A stretch of DNA of 64,000 nt from Chryseobacterium caseinilyticum (GCF_014837145.1 NZ_JACYFS010000001.1:372001-436000); one strand, 5' to 3'. Counted from the first letter of the stretch, positions 26,977 through 35,799 are shown. Notes: generated by a model from the sequence alone, not told the origin. Made by a program: numbers and translations.

Positions 26977-27383
26977 TGATGTTGAGAAAAATATTTGCAG
27001 TGATTGGCGGTATCGTTGTTGCCAATCTGATCATCTTTCTGGTGGAAGCCGTGAATCGTATGATTTATCCGATGCCTGACGGTGTTACTTACGAAAAAGT
27101 GGAAGCTTTCAAAAAATATGTTCAGGAACTTCCTGTAGAAGCAAAAGTGATTGTAATTTTTGGATATGCCTTCGCTGCTTTTTCCGCAGGATTTGTGTCT
27201 ACAAGAATTGCAAAGGATAGAAAACCGTACTGCGCAATTTTCTGTGGGGCAGTACTTTTGTCTGTGATTATTTTGAATTTCACTATGCTTCCTACACCAA
27301 CCTGGATGTGGATTTGCGGTCTTGCTGCTCCTTTTCTTGTTTTCCCGGGATACAAAATGGCTTTAACTAAAAGTACGGTTTGA
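26976..27383 (+). CDS. Small integral membrane protein
   Basis: A 135-residue protein with four predicted membrane helices (VIGGIVVANLIIFLVEAV, VIVIFGYAFAAFSAGFVS, CAIFCGAVLLSVIILNF, WMWICGLAAPFLVFPGY). No family assignment. The start overlaps the stop of the preceding exported protein gene; ATG 26979 is an equally good start. Function unknown. Confidence 0.65.
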   Translation: MMLRKIFAVIGGIVVANLIIFLVEAVNRMIYPMPDGVTYEKVEAFKKYVQELPVEAKVIVIFGYAFAAFSAGFVSTRIAKDRKPYCAIFCGAVLLSVIILNFTMLPTPTWMWICGLAAPFLVFPGYKMALTKSTV

Positions 27384-27452
27384 AATCAACACGATGACTT
27401 TTGTCCCAAACTGAAAATGTACGGGATGATTTAAAAAAATAAAAAACTATCT

Positions 27453-27827
27453 ATGAAATTAGGCGTATTCTCATTAAGTTTGAGTGTAAAAGATTTGGCT
27501 AAATCCAAAGAATTTTATGAAAAACTGGGCTTCTCTTCCATGTGTGGAAGCATGGAAAACAATTATCTCATCATGAAAAACGGGAGCACCCTGATCGGTC
27601 TCTTTCAGGCGATGTTCGACGGAAATATGCTCACCTTCAATCCCGGCTGGGACGAAAATGCACAGAATCTCGAAGACTTCGATGATGTAAGACTCATTCA
27701 GAAAAATCTCATGGAAAGCGGAATCGAACTGGAAAAAACCGCCGATGAAACCACCACCGGCCCGGAGCATATCTTCCTCAAGGATCCCGACGGGAACATG
27801 ATTCTTATCGATCAACACAGAGCATGA
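27453..27827 (+). CDS. VOC (glyoxalase/dioxygenase fold) protein
   Basis: A 124-residue single VOC domain: SLSVKDLAKSKEFYEKLGF at the start and HIFLKDPDGNMILIDQH at the end are the two beta-alpha-beta-beta-beta halves. Metal-binding positions are incomplete (the usual first His or Gln is not obvious), so the substrate is unknown. The stop codon directly abuts a long heptamer repeat array that fills the whole gap to the next VOC gene. Confidence 0.8.
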   Translation: MKLGVFSLSLSVKDLAKSKEFYEKLGFSSMCGSMENNYLIMKNGSTLIGLFQAMFDGNMLTFNPGWDENAQNLEDFDDVRLIQKNLMESGIELEKTADETTTGPEHIFLKDPDGNMILIDQHRA

Positions 27828-28115
27828 GTAATGTGTGATGAGCAATGAGTAATAAATGATGATTGATAAATGATGAATGATGATTGAATCTCGCATCTCG
27901 CTTCTCAAATCCCGAAAATCTTAAACCTTGAATCTTAAATCTTGAATTTTAAATTTTCAATGATATGTGAATCCCGCATCTCAAATCCCGAAACTCATAA
28001 CCTAAGTCACAAAACTCGCAACCCGAATCCCGTAGCCCGAATCTTAAACCTTGAATCTTAAATCTTAAACCTTGAATTTCAAATCTCAAACATCAAATCT
28101 CAAATACCAAATACC
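27828..28115. repeat. Degenerate 7-bp tandem array filling a stop-to-start gap
   Basis: The 288 bp between the two VOC genes can be read almost entirely in heptamers. The left fifth is ATGATGA/TTGATAA-type units. The rest is CTTAAAT, CTTGAAT, CAAATCT, CCGAATC and CAAATAC types, for example CTTAAAC-CTTGAAT-CTTAAAT. The array begins at the upstream stop codon and its last unit runs into the ATG of the next gene (CAAATACCATGG). Left-hand units are the reverse complement type (TCATCAA), so the array has two opposed arms. I see no coding capacity. Confidence 0.85.
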
Positions 28116-28568
28116 ATGGCAACAGTAAACGTTTATCTTACCTTCAACGGTAATTGCAGAGAAGCATTCGAATTTTATCAGACCGTTTTCGATACGGAAA
28201 TTCCTTACATGGGAACTTTTGGTGAAATGCCTCCTCAAGAAGGAACCGAAATGTCTGAAGAAGACAAAAACAAAATTATGCATGTGAGCATGCCGATTTC
28301 CAGCGAAACAGTTTTGATGGGAAGCGACGCTGCCGGCGAATACGCAGAACAGGTCACGATGGGAAATAATTTTGCCATCTCAGTAAACGCAGAATCCCGA
28401 GAAGAGGCTCAAAGAATCTACGAAAGACTGGGCAGACAGGGCGGCCACATGAAAATGCCAATGACAGACACATTCTGGGGTGCTTACTTCGGAATGCTCA
28501 CGGATCAGTTTGGCATCAACTGGATGGTCAATTACGACGACCCATCTAAAACTCAGCAGCATCCTTAA
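28116..28568 (+). CDS. PhnB-like VOC protein
   Basis: A 150-residue protein of the PhnB/3-demethylubiquinone methyltransferase-like VOC group. It begins VNVYLTFNGNCREAFEFYQ, has the HVSMPISSETVLMGSD core and ends FWGAYFGMLTDQFGINWMVN, all typical. Members bind small molecules; the substrate is not known. Its start codon directly follows a heptamer array, and a strong intrinsic terminator follows 16 bp after the stop. Confidence 0.85.
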   Translation: MATVNVYLTFNGNCREAFEFYQTVFDTEIPYMGTFGEMPPQEGTEMSEEDKNKIMHVSMPISSETVLMGSDAAGEYAEQVTMGNNFAISVNAESREEAQRIYERLGRQGGHMKMPMTDTFWGAYFGMLTDQFGINWMVNYDDPSKTQQHP

Positions 28569-28584
28569 GGTATATTAAAATGTA

Positions 28585-28611
28585 AACCGTCAGTTTCTCT
28601 GGCGGTTTTTT
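28585..28611 (+). terminator. Intrinsic terminator after PhnB-like gene
   Basis: AACCGTCAG pairs with CTGGCGGTT (one G-U) around the loop TTTCT, followed by a T-run. Confidence 0.85.
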
Positions 28612-28784
28612 GTTTTTCAAAAACGTTTAATTTCAATGACAATTTGACTTTTTTGATTAAATGAGATTATATAATCTGACCATTTACGTCACAAAATTGA
28701 TCTTCAATCCGACTCTTTGTCTGTTATTGATTTTTAGTATTGATTTTGATTATTTGATAGAGAATATTTATTATCCAACTTTAC

Positions 28785-29459
28785 ATGAAACTTCTTAAAC
28801 CCTTTTCTGCCTTCCTTTTTCTTTTGATAGGATCGTTTTCAATTGCTCAGACCAATGATCTCGGAGCCTGGTATATGTATTTTGGAAACAATAAAATCAG
28901 CAATAAGTTTAATTTTCATAATGAAATTCAGTACAGAAGTTTTGATGGAACAGGTGATCTCGAACAGTTGCTGATCCGTACAGGAATTGGTTATGACCTT
29001 ACCGAAAATAATAACAATGTTTTGCTGGGGTACGGTTTTATCCTCAGTCAACCCTACAGAAACGGTGAAAAAACTGAGAATATCGAGCACCGCATTTTTC
29101 AGCAGTTTATTACAAAACAGAAATTCGGAAGGTTTAATCTTCAGCACCGTTACCGTCTGGAAGAACGTTTTTTAGAAGATGATTTCAGGATGAGATTCAG
29201 ATATTACATCGGTTTAAACATTCCTTTAAATAATAAGGAGATGAGTCCTAAAACTCTGTATTTATCGGCTTACAATGAATTTTTTCTTCATCTGAACAGC
29301 TCTGTTTTTGACCGGAACCGTGTGTACGGCGCTTTAGGATTTGTTATCAATAAAAATATGAAAATTGAAGCCGGCTATATGAATCAGATACAGGAAAATA
29401 AAAACCGCGGACAGATACAGATCGGGTTTTATAACAACATTCCCTTCACGGGAAACTAA
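28785..29459 (+). CDS. DUF2490 outer-membrane beta-barrel protein
   Basis: A 224-residue protein with a signal peptide (GSFSIAQ). The mature part has alternating amphipathic strands (FNFHNEIQYRSF, LLGYGFILSQPYR, RFNLQHRYRLEERF, MRFRYYIGLNIPL) and ends on strand IQIGFYNNIPF, the pattern of DUF2490, a predicted small beta barrel. Role unknown. It precedes the antiporter gene by 129 bp and may be transcribed separately. Confidence 0.8.
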   Translation: MKLLKPFSAFLFLLIGSFSIAQTNDLGAWYMYFGNNKISNKFNFHNEIQYRSFDGTGDLEQLLIRTGIGYDLTENNNNVLLGYGFILSQPYRNGEKTENIEHRIFQQFITKQKFGRFNLQHRYRLEERFLEDDFRMRFRYYIGLNIPLNNKEMSPKTLYLSAYNEFFLHLNSSVFDRNRVYGALGFVINKNMKIEAGYMNQIQENKNRGQIQIGFYNNIPFTGN

Positions 29460-29588
29460 AGTAAAACCAAACCAGATTCGGTCTTTAAAAATACAGAGAA
29501 ATTTAATTTTAATCTGAACATTTCCGTTTGGTACTGAGATTATTTTTAAATTTAAATTAAATAAAAACTACACTAAAACTCAAAAATA

Positions 29589-31202
29589 ATGATTCACGAT
29601 TACGTAATTATTTCAATAGCCGTGCTGCTTTCCGTCATGATTCTTGTAATGATTGGTCAGAAGCTGAAAGTTGCCTATCCCATTTTCCTTGTTATTGCCG
29701 GTTTGCTGGTAAGTTTCATTCCCGGAATGCCGCAAATTGAGATTGAGCCGGATTTGGTCTTTCTGATTTTTCTTCCTCCGATTTTATTTGAAGCTGCGTG
29801 GTTTACCTCATGGCAGGATTTCCACAAATGGAGAAAACAGATTTTTTCCATGGCTTTCGGTCTGGTATTTCTTACCTCAATCGTCGTTGCTTATCTTTCA
29901 TCCTCAATTATTCCAGGGCTTACGGTGGCGATGGGATTCCTTTTAGGTGGAGTAAATTCTCCTCCCGATGCTGTTGCTGCAACTTCAATTTTAAGGAATA
30001 TGAAAATTCCGAAAAAAATTACAACTGTTTTGGAAGGGGAGAGTTTAATCAATGATGCTTCGAGTTTAATTGTATTTAAATTTGCTTTGGCGGCAGTTAT
30101 TTCCGGACAGTTTATTTTCCGCGAAGCCGTTCAGGATTTCTTTACAATGGCGATTGGCGGTGTCGCTGTAGGAGTCGGTGCAGGACTTGTTTTCGGTAAG
30201 TTTTTAAGGATGATTCCTTCCAATTCAAATATTGACACAGTGATTACTTTGATTGTTCCCTATGTAATGTATGTTGCGGCAGAACATTTTCATTTTTCAG
30301 GTGTTTTGGCGGTTGTAGCAGGAGGATTGTTGATGTCATATAACTCACACTGCTATTTAAGTCACACCTCAAGAATCCAGACAGGAAATGTGTGGAGCGT
30401 TGTAATTTTCTTAATGAATACCATTATTTTCATACTGATAGGTTTGGAGCTTCCGGTTGTTATTGAATCCATGAAAGATTACACCATTTCTGAAGGTATT
30501 TTTTACAGTATTGTCATCGGTGGAGCCATCATTTTTACACGTTTGGCTTACAGTTATGCAATTGTTTACGTTCCAAGACTTTTTTCAAAAAAAGTAAGGC
30601 ACGAAAACCCAAAACCCGACTGGAAAGAGCCTTTTATCATCAGTTTTGCGGCGATGAGGGGTGTTGTTTCTCTGGCAGCAGCACTTTCAATACCTGTTTA
30701 CATCAGTCCGGGCGAACCTTTTCCGCACAGAAATATAATTTTATTCGTAACTTTTGTCATCATTTTAATTACTTTAGTAGGGCAGGGTCTCCTGCTTTCT
30801 CCAATATTAAAATGGCTGAAAATAGAAGATGCCGGAAGTGAATTGCCTGAGGAAAAGCAGGAAGCAATCCTGATGCGGAAACTGAAAGAAACAGCTCTGG
30901 AAAAATTGACAAGTGATTTTTCTGAACTTTCAGAAAAAAACAAACTCGTAAAACACCAGATTCACAAGCTTGAAAATGAAATGATGATGATGGCTGATAA
31001 AGCCCAGTGTATGGCGACAACAGGAGATTATGTTCTGGCAATGAATGAAAATAAAGATGTGCTGAGACAGGTCATTCAGGCACAGCGTAATGAACTTCAC
31101 CGCATGAAGCGCGAGAAAATTTTCGATGATCACGTGATGAGAACGATAGAAATGCAGCTCGATTTTGATGAGGCAAAAATCACAGGTTTTGCACACACAT
31201 AA
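29589..31202 (+). CDS. Na+/H+ antiporter, CPA1 (NhaP/NHE) family
   Basis: A 537-residue membrane protein with about 12 helices in residues 1-410 and a helical charged cytoplasmic tail (residues 430-537, K/E/M-rich, probably coiled coil). Key CPA1 motifs are present: FLPPILFEAAW, NSPPDAVAAT with the ion-binding Asp, and EGESLINDASSLIVFK with the second conserved acidic pair, plus FAAMRGVVSLAAALSIP late. It exchanges Na+ or K+ for protons at the inner membrane. The sensor-like tail lacks a TrkA-C or cNMP domain that I can see. Confidence 0.92.
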   Translation: MIHDYVIISIAVLLSVMILVMIGQKLKVAYPIFLVIAGLLVSFIPGMPQIEIEPDLVFLIFLPPILFEAAWFTSWQDFHKWRKQIFSMAFGLVFLTSIVVAYLSSSIIPGLTVAMGFLLGGVNSPPDAVAATSILRNMKIPKKITTVLEGESLINDASSLIVFKFALAAVISGQFIFREAVQDFFTMAIGGVAVGVGAGLVFGKFLRMIPSNSNIDTVITLIVPYVMYVAAEHFHFSGVLAVVAGGLLMSYNSHCYLSHTSRIQTGNVWSVVIFLMNTIIFILIGLELPVVIESMKDYTISEGIFYSIVIGGAIIFTRLAYSYAIVYVPRLFSKKVRHENPKPDWKEPFIISFAAMRGVVSLAAALSIPVYISPGEPFPHRNIILFVTFVIILITLVGQGLLLSPILKWLKIEDAGSELPEEKQEAILMRKLKETALEKLTSDFSELSEKNKLVKHQIHKLENEMMMMADKAQCMATTGDYVLAMNENKDVLRQVIQAQRNELHRMKREKIFDDHVMRTIEMQLDFDEAKITGFAHT

Positions 31203-31220
31203 GATTTAAATTTAAAAAAT

Positions 31221-31649
31221 ATGGATAATCCGATCGAAATTCAAACCGTTATCAAGGCTTCTGCAGCACAAGTCTGGAAGGCTTTGACAGATAAAACAGA
31301 AATGAAAAACTGGTATTTCGATATTCAGGATTTTCAGCCCGTGACAGGAAATGTTTTCGATTTTTATGAGCCGGGAGATCATAAAAAATACCATCACGTA
31401 GGTGAAGTTCTGGAAGTAATTCCAGAAAAAAAACTTTCGTATACATGGACGTATCCTGATTTTTCCACAGTAAAAACAACGGTTTTATGGGAAATTAAGG
31501 AAATGGAAACTGGGGAAACTTCCGTAAAAGTAACTCACAGAGATACAGAAAAATTCAGTGAACTGGGTGAAAATTTTTCACGCAAAAGCTTTGCAGAAGG
31601 ATGGCGCGGAATTTTAAACCAAAGTCTGAAACCTTTTTTGGAGAAATAA
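31221..31649 (+). CDS. SRPBCC (AHSA1/START-like) protein
   Basis: A 142-residue protein. It opens IQTVIKASAAQVWKALTD, contains FYEPGDHKKYHHVGEVLEV and LSYTWTYPDFSTVKTTVLWEI, and ends WRGILNQSLKPFLEK, which is the classical AHSA1/SRPBCC helix-grip fold. Such proteins bind hydrophobic ligands; some assist Hsp90. It lies 18 bp after the antiporter and could be co-transcribed. Confidence 0.85.
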   Translation: MDNPIEIQTVIKASAAQVWKALTDKTEMKNWYFDIQDFQPVTGNVFDFYEPGDHKKYHHVGEVLEVIPEKKLSYTWTYPDFSTVKTTVLWEIKEMETGETSVKVTHRDTEKFSELGENFSRKSFAEGWRGILNQSLKPFLEK

Positions 31650-31672
31650 ATTTAATGTCTGTTACATAATTT

Positions 31673-32215
31673 ATGTATTGTAAAAACCTCATCTGTTTAT
31701 CTGTCTTCATATTGATCTTAAACTGCTCCAGATCCTCAGATTCAAAAGTTTCTGATCAATTTATTGAAAAATCATCAGTCACTGACGATTCTTTACCTTC
31801 ACCATCTGTGGGGTACAATTTATATTTTAAGACAAATAACGATTCAGTGATTGTAAGTAATGTTAATTCTTTACATGATATTTACAGCGACCATTATCAA
31901 ACTGAATTTAAAGACTTTCACAGCTTTCTGACAGCATTGTTAAAAAATAATTTTAAAATCAGTGAAGGAGCGGTTTCGAATCATAATTATGGAGCGTTTT
32001 TATCAGATGAAAAGATTACAGGTCTTCCGGTAGAATCAATTGTAGAAAAATATTTTGATCAGGATAAGAACAGTAAAAAATACTATTTTTACCCAAAGAC
32101 TTTATCTTATAATACAAAACAGACAATATTGTACAAAATGTTCTTAAATGGTTATTTAGTAAGCTTTGATGATTACGGCGGCAAATTTATTATTGAGTAT
32201 AATTCTTCGAAATAA
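31673..32215 (+). CDS. Hypothetical lipoprotein
   Basis: A 180-residue protein with lipobox ILNC (Cys18) followed by a Ser/Asp-rich linker. The mature domain (SVGYNLYFKTNNDSVIVSN ... YNTKQTILYKMFLNGYLVS) is not a family I know. Predicted to be anchored in the outer or inner membrane facing the periplasm. Confidence 0.65.
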   Translation: MYCKNLICLSVFILILNCSRSSDSKVSDQFIEKSSVTDDSLPSPSVGYNLYFKTNNDSVIVSNVNSLHDIYSDHYQTEFKDFHSFLTALLKNNFKISEGAVSNHNYGAFLSDEKITGLPVESIVEKYFDQDKNSKKYYFYPKTLSYNTKQTILYKMFLNGYLVSFDDYGGKFIIEYNSSK

Positions 32216-32282
32216 TGATTTTATAAGCAAGATGTAAGTTAATCTTTTAAGCATTTTTGAAATTCAAATAAATATTTTTTAC

Positions 32283-32666
32283 ATGACAAAATTTAATGCA
32301 CTCCGTCCAGTACTTTGGACTGACCATTTCGAAGAAACCATATCTTTTTATACCCAAATTTTAGGTTTCAGTTTAAATGAAAAAAACGAAAACTGGCAGT
32401 GGGCTTCTTTGCAGAAAGATGACGTGGTTCTGATGATTTCAAAGAAGAATGACCATTCTAAATCTAACAATATCGGCTTTTCGGGATCATTTTATTTTAA
32501 TATAAATGATGTGGAAATTTTATGGTCAGATCTTAAAGAAAAAGCTGATGTCTGCTACGAAATCGAAACTTTTGAATGGGGAATGCGTGAGTTTGCAATC
32601 TACGATAACAACGGTTATATTTTACAATTCGGAGAGAATGTTTCGGAAATTAGCAAAGAGCCGTAA
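32283..32666 (+). CDS. VOC family protein
   Basis: A 127-residue VOC domain: RPVLWTDHFEETISFYTQIL at the start and WGMREFAIYDNNGYILQFGE at the end, with the metal-ligand Glu typical of bleomycin-resistance/glyoxalase-type proteins. The substrate is unknown. It is the third VOC gene in 5 kb but is not closely similar to the other two. Confidence 0.82.
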   Translation: MTKFNALRPVLWTDHFEETISFYTQILGFSLNEKNENWQWASLQKDDVVLMISKKNDHSKSNNIGFSGSFYFNINDVEILWSDLKEKADVCYEIETFEWGMREFAIYDNNGYILQFGENVSEISKEP

Positions 32667-32673
32667 TTTTTGT

Positions 32674-32681
32674 TATTTTTG
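32674..32681 (+). promoter_or_regulatory. -7 box (TATTTTTG) for glutaminyl cyclase gene
   Basis: TAnnTTTG match 20 bp before the ATG at 32702, immediately after the VOC stop codon. No clear -33 TTG. Confidence 0.4.
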
Positions 32682-32701
32682 AGAAATTTTTTAATTAGAA
32701 T

Positions 32702-33745
32702 ATGAAAAATAAAATCATAGCAGGTTTTTCTGCGCTTCTTATATCTGCAACGCTTTTTACGGTTGTTTCTTGTAAAAATGACGAGAAAACAATGAATAAG
32801 CTTGCGGACTACAACAATTCTATGGAGGCGAAAGGATATCATTTCGGAGATAAACTCAATCTGCCACAGGATGTTTTAGATATGGCAGAAACCATTACCA
32901 TCAGTTTTGGAGATAAAGAGACCAAAGATTTGGTTATTGATTCAAAATATTTCACGCTTGGAGATAATGCGGTTACTTTTAATATCAAAACAAAAGGTGG
33001 CGAAATGCTGTATCAGGATGCTACCATCAATGTGTACAGCAAAACTCCAGAGCAAGCGCTGAACTATGAGATTGTAGCTGAATATCCTCACAATCCTGCC
33101 AATTTCGTACAGGGTTTCCAGATTGACGGAAACACAATTTACGAAAGCGACGGTCAGTACGGAACCTCAAGACTGATTACCTATAAAATCGGAGATACTA
33201 TTCCCGCCAAAGAAGTAAAACAGCCGGCAGATGTTTTTTCTGAGGGCAGCACCATTGCAGGAGATAAAATCTACCAGCTTACCTGGGAAAATAAAAAAGG
33301 TTTTGTTTATGATAAAAATACCTTAAAACTGCTTTCAGAATTTCCTTATCCGGACATGATGGTGAAAGGTTGGGGACTGACGTATGACGGTAAAAATCTG
33401 ATTGCATCAGACGGCACAAAAAATCTTTATTTTCTGAACCCAGGTGACCCTTCAAAAATTGTAAGATATATTTCAGTTGCCGGAAACAGTTCGGTCTATG
33501 ATCAGCTTAATGAGCTTGAATATTACAAAGGTTTTGTATACGCCAACGTTTGGCATCAGCCGATCATTTTAAAAATTGATCCAAAAACCGGTGAAGTTGT
33601 AGGTAAATTTGATTTCACAAAAATTGCGAAACCGTTTACCGACGCAGACAGCGAAAATGTACTCAATGGAATTGCCTTCAAAGGTGACAACATGGTCGTT
33701 ACAGGTAAAAAGTGGTCTAAAATTTATGAAGTTGCTGTAAAATAG
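32702..33745 (+). CDS. Glutaminyl-peptide cyclotransferase (beta-propeller type)
   Basis: A 347-residue lipoprotein (lipobox VVSC, Cys24). After an N-terminal Ig-like segment the catalytic domain begins near residue 125 with HNPANFVQGFQIDGNTIYES and continues with GTSRLITYKIGD, TWENKKGFVYD, WGLTYDGKNLIASDGT, NELEYYKGFVYANVW and the NGIAFKGD motif. This is the PF05096 five-bladed propeller that converts N-terminal Gln to pyroglutamate. The substrates are probably exported proteins with Gln at position 1 after signal cleavage, which is common in this phylum (many signals here end in AQ). Confidence 0.88.
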   Translation: MKNKIIAGFSALLISATLFTVVSCKNDEKTMNKLADYNNSMEAKGYHFGDKLNLPQDVLDMAETITISFGDKETKDLVIDSKYFTLGDNAVTFNIKTKGGEMLYQDATINVYSKTPEQALNYEIVAEYPHNPANFVQGFQIDGNTIYESDGQYGTSRLITYKIGDTIPAKEVKQPADVFSEGSTIAGDKIYQLTWENKKGFVYDKNTLKLLSEFPYPDMMVKGWGLTYDGKNLIASDGTKNLYFLNPGDPSKIVRYISVAGNSSVYDQLNELEYYKGFVYANVWHQPIILKIDPKTGEVVGKFDFTKIAKPFTDADSENVLNGIAFKGDNMVVTGKKWSKIYEVAVK

Positions 33746-33796
33746 TTAAAGTTGAAAGTAATTTCTCTCTTAATAAAATAAAGTATGTAAATTGTC

Positions 33797-33820
33797 AGCG
33801 TTCCTTTCGGGACGCTTTCT
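33797..33820 (+). terminator. Intrinsic terminator after glutaminyl cyclase gene
   Basis: AGCGTTCC pairs with GGGACGCT (one G-U) around the loop TTTC, followed by TTTCTT. It overlaps the more upstream possible TTG start of the next gene and argues against that start. Confidence 0.65.
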
Positions 33821-33833
33821 TAGTAAAATAGTA

Positions 33834-34727
33834 TTGAGGTTATTTAGTATCATCTGTTTATTTTTATTCTGTACGGTTTCTGCGCAGAAAAGTCTTCCTT
33901 TAGACACACTGAAACTGAAGGAAGTGAAAGATTTTTTTGCCGATGATTACGGAAATCTTTACATCTACAAAAGCAAAGATTTCAGCCTGACCAAATACGA
34001 TTCTCTTGGGAAACAGATCGGGCAGATGATGCTTCCTGTTCCTTACAAAATTCAGAGTGTTCAGAATCCTTTAAGCATTCCGCTTTTTTCGGAAAATGCT
34101 CAGGAAATGAAGTTTGTAGATCAGAATCTCAACGATATTCAGAAGATAGATTTCAAACAGAAGTTCAGCTACATTAAACATGCTTATGCCGAAGATTTGC
34201 AGCAGATCTGGCTTCTAGATGAAAGTACGAGACGTCTTTTACAATACAATTTCAGGAACGATACAACTATTAATTCTTATCCATACGACGGTGGTTTTGA
34301 AGATATTATTGATCTTTTGGTTTTCGAAAATAAGGTGTATGTTTTAAGCAAAAAACTGTTCAGGATTTACAATTTGAAATTTGAAAAACTTTTTGAAGCC
34401 GAAATTGTCAATGGAAAACGTTTCAGAAGAGAAAACGAAATGGTTTTGATTATTACCAAAAGCAGCATCCTGAGATTCAGCCCTGACCAGAAAATCACCA
34501 AAATATTTGAAGATCCCGACACACAGATTGTGGATAAAAACAGCCTCGCTTTTTTTGAACTGAAAGGCAACAAACTCTATCTTTACACACCCGAAACTAT
34601 TCGTCTGATGGAAGCTAAAGCTAAGAAGGAAGAGCTTGAAGAGACCATCGAAAAACTTGAAAACGAAAAATCTGAGAAAGGCGACGTTCTGAAGGTTTTG
34701 GAGGAAATTGAAAATCTTGGGTATTAA
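33834..34727 (+). CDS. Hypothetical exported protein, possible beta-propeller
   Basis: About 297 residues from TTG 33834, giving a good SPase I signal (RLFSIICLFLFCTVSAQ). A longer frame opens at TTG 33792 but that codon lies at a terminator hairpin. No ATG occurs near the N-terminus, so the start is uncertain. The mature protein has repeated strands such as FADDYGNLYIYKSKDFSLTK and IIDLLVFENKVYVLSKKLF, suggesting propeller blades, and a C-terminal coiled coil of K and E (ELEETIEKLENEKSEKGDVL). It is 23 bp upstream of the deoxynucleoside kinase gene. Confidence 0.65.
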   Translation: MRLFSIICLFLFCTVSAQKSLPLDTLKLKEVKDFFADDYGNLYIYKSKDFSLTKYDSLGKQIGQMMLPVPYKIQSVQNPLSIPLFSENAQEMKFVDQNLNDIQKIDFKQKFSYIKHAYAEDLQQIWLLDESTRRLLQYNFRNDTTINSYPYDGGFEDIIDLLVFENKVYVLSKKLFRIYNLKFEKLFEAEIVNGKRFRRENEMVLIITKSSILRFSPDQKITKIFEDPDTQIVDKNSLAFFELKGNKLYLYTPETIRLMEAKAKKEELEETIEKLENEKSEKGDVLKVLEEIENLGY

Positions 34728-34750
34728 ATCTTAATAAGACACAGAGAAAT

Positions 34751-35365
34751 ATGCATATTGCGGTTACAGGAAATATCGGAGCAGGAAAAACCACCTTAAC
34801 GACCATGCTTGCAAAACATTACGGGTGGGATGCACAGTTTGAGGATGTAGATCACAACCCTTATCTCGAAGATTTCTACGCAGATATGAGCAAGTGGAGT
34901 TTCGCACTGCAGATTTATTTTCTCGGAAGCCGTTTCAGACAGGTAAAAGAGATCCGTGAAAGCGGTAAAAATATTATTCAGGACAGAACGATCTATGAAG
35001 ATGCCCACATTTTTGCGGAAAACTTAAATGACATGAAACTCCTGTCCGACAGAGACTACAATAATTATGTATCGGTATTTAATCTGATGAAATCTTTCGT
35101 CTCGGCTCCAGATCTTCTGATTTATTTAAAATCAGATGTTCCGAATCTGGTAAAGAAAATTTACAAAAGAGGAAGGGAATACGAAGCCTCGATCAGCATT
35201 GAATATCTTTCTAAACTGAATCAGAAGTACGAAAAATGGATATCTGAATACACCGAAGGAAAACTCCTTGTAATAGAAGTGGATGATCTGGATTTTGTTG
35301 AAAAGCCTGAAGATTTTGGCTTTATTCTTGAAAAGATTGAAGCAGAGCTGAATGGCCTGTTTTAA
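34751..35365 (+). CDS. Deoxynucleoside kinase
   Basis: A 204-residue dNK-family kinase that phosphorylates deoxynucleosides for nucleotide salvage. The P-loop is GNIGAGKTT at residues 7-15; DRTIYEDAHIF carries the catalytic and sugar-contacting residues; the LID-type KRGREYEASIS segment follows. Length is usual for deoxyadenosine/deoxyguanosine kinases; specificity cannot be read. A heptamer array starts exactly after its stop codon. Confidence 0.9.
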   Translation: MHIAVTGNIGAGKTTLTTMLAKHYGWDAQFEDVDHNPYLEDFYADMSKWSFALQIYFLGSRFRQVKEIRESGKNIIQDRTIYEDAHIFAENLNDMKLLSDRDYNNYVSVFNLMKSFVSAPDLLIYLKSDVPNLVKKIYKRGREYEASISIEYLSKLNQKYEKWISEYTEGKLLVIEVDDLDFVEKPEDFGFILEKIEAELNGLF

Positions 35366-35399
35366 ATATCAAATATCAAATATCAAATCTCAAATAATC
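35366..35399. repeat. Short 7-bp tandem array filling the gap between kinase and ArsC-like genes
   Basis: Units read AATATCA, AATATCA, AATATCA, AATCTCA, AATAATC. The array occupies the entire 34-bp space between one stop codon and the next ATG, just like the longer array at 27828-28115. Confidence 0.85.
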
Positions 35400-35747
35400 A
35401 TGGTACTTAAAGTGCTTCACAACGGAAACTGCTCAAAATCAAAAGCAGTTTTAGAATATCTTGACGAAAACGGCGTTGCCTTCGAAATTATAGATTTAAT
35501 GGAAGATCCGCTTTCGGCATTGGAAATTAAAACACTATTGAAAAAGCTAAGCCAGAGCGTTCACGATCTGATCAGAAAAACAGATCGTCTGTATCTTGAA
35601 AACTACGCAGGAAAAGAGCTTTCTGAAGATGAGTGGATTGATGTTTTAGTTGAAAATCCTTCACTGATTCAAAGGCCAATTTTAATTAAAGGTTCAGTGG
35701 CAATGCTTGGAAGACCGATTGAAAATGTGAAATTCTTCATTGAATAA
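35400..35747 (+). CDS. ArsC/Spx-family thioredoxin-fold protein (arsenate reductase-like)
   Basis: A 115-residue protein starting at ATG 35400; an in-frame upstream ATG would overlap the kinase gene and translate the repeat, so I reject it. The HNGNCSKSK motif at residues 7-15 holds the catalytic Cys of the ArsC family, and the C-terminal IQRPILIKGSVAMLGRP is the conserved Arg/cis-Pro region. It probably reduces arsenate or glutaredoxin-type disulfides; the family also includes YfgD, so arsenate activity is not certain. Confidence 0.8.
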   Translation: MVLKVLHNGNCSKSKAVLEYLDENGVAFEIIDLMEDPLSALEIKTLLKKLSQSVHDLIRKTDRLYLENYAGKELSEDEWIDVLVENPSLIQRPILIKGSVAMLGRPIENVKFFIE

Positions 35748-35752
35748 ATAGA

Positions 35753-35777
35753 AAAAGTCAGCACTTCGCTGACTTTT
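35753..35777. terminator. Bidirectional intrinsic terminator
   Basis: AAAAGTCAGC pairs perfectly with GCTGACTTTT (10 bp) around a 5-nt loop (ACTTC), with A and T runs on either side. It serves the ArsC-like gene on plus and the DUF493 gene on minus. Confidence 0.88.
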
Positions 35778-35799
35778 ATTTTTCCGATTGGTTTCTGAT

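Noticed and set aside
27828..28115. A CRISPR array between the VOC genes
   Set aside because: Units are 7 bp with no spacers of constant length; there is no leader and no cas gene. It is a degenerate tandem repeat.
35352..35399. Extended N-terminus of the ArsC-like protein
   Set aside because: It overlaps the kinase gene and translates the heptamer repeat; the family domain starts right after ATG 35400.
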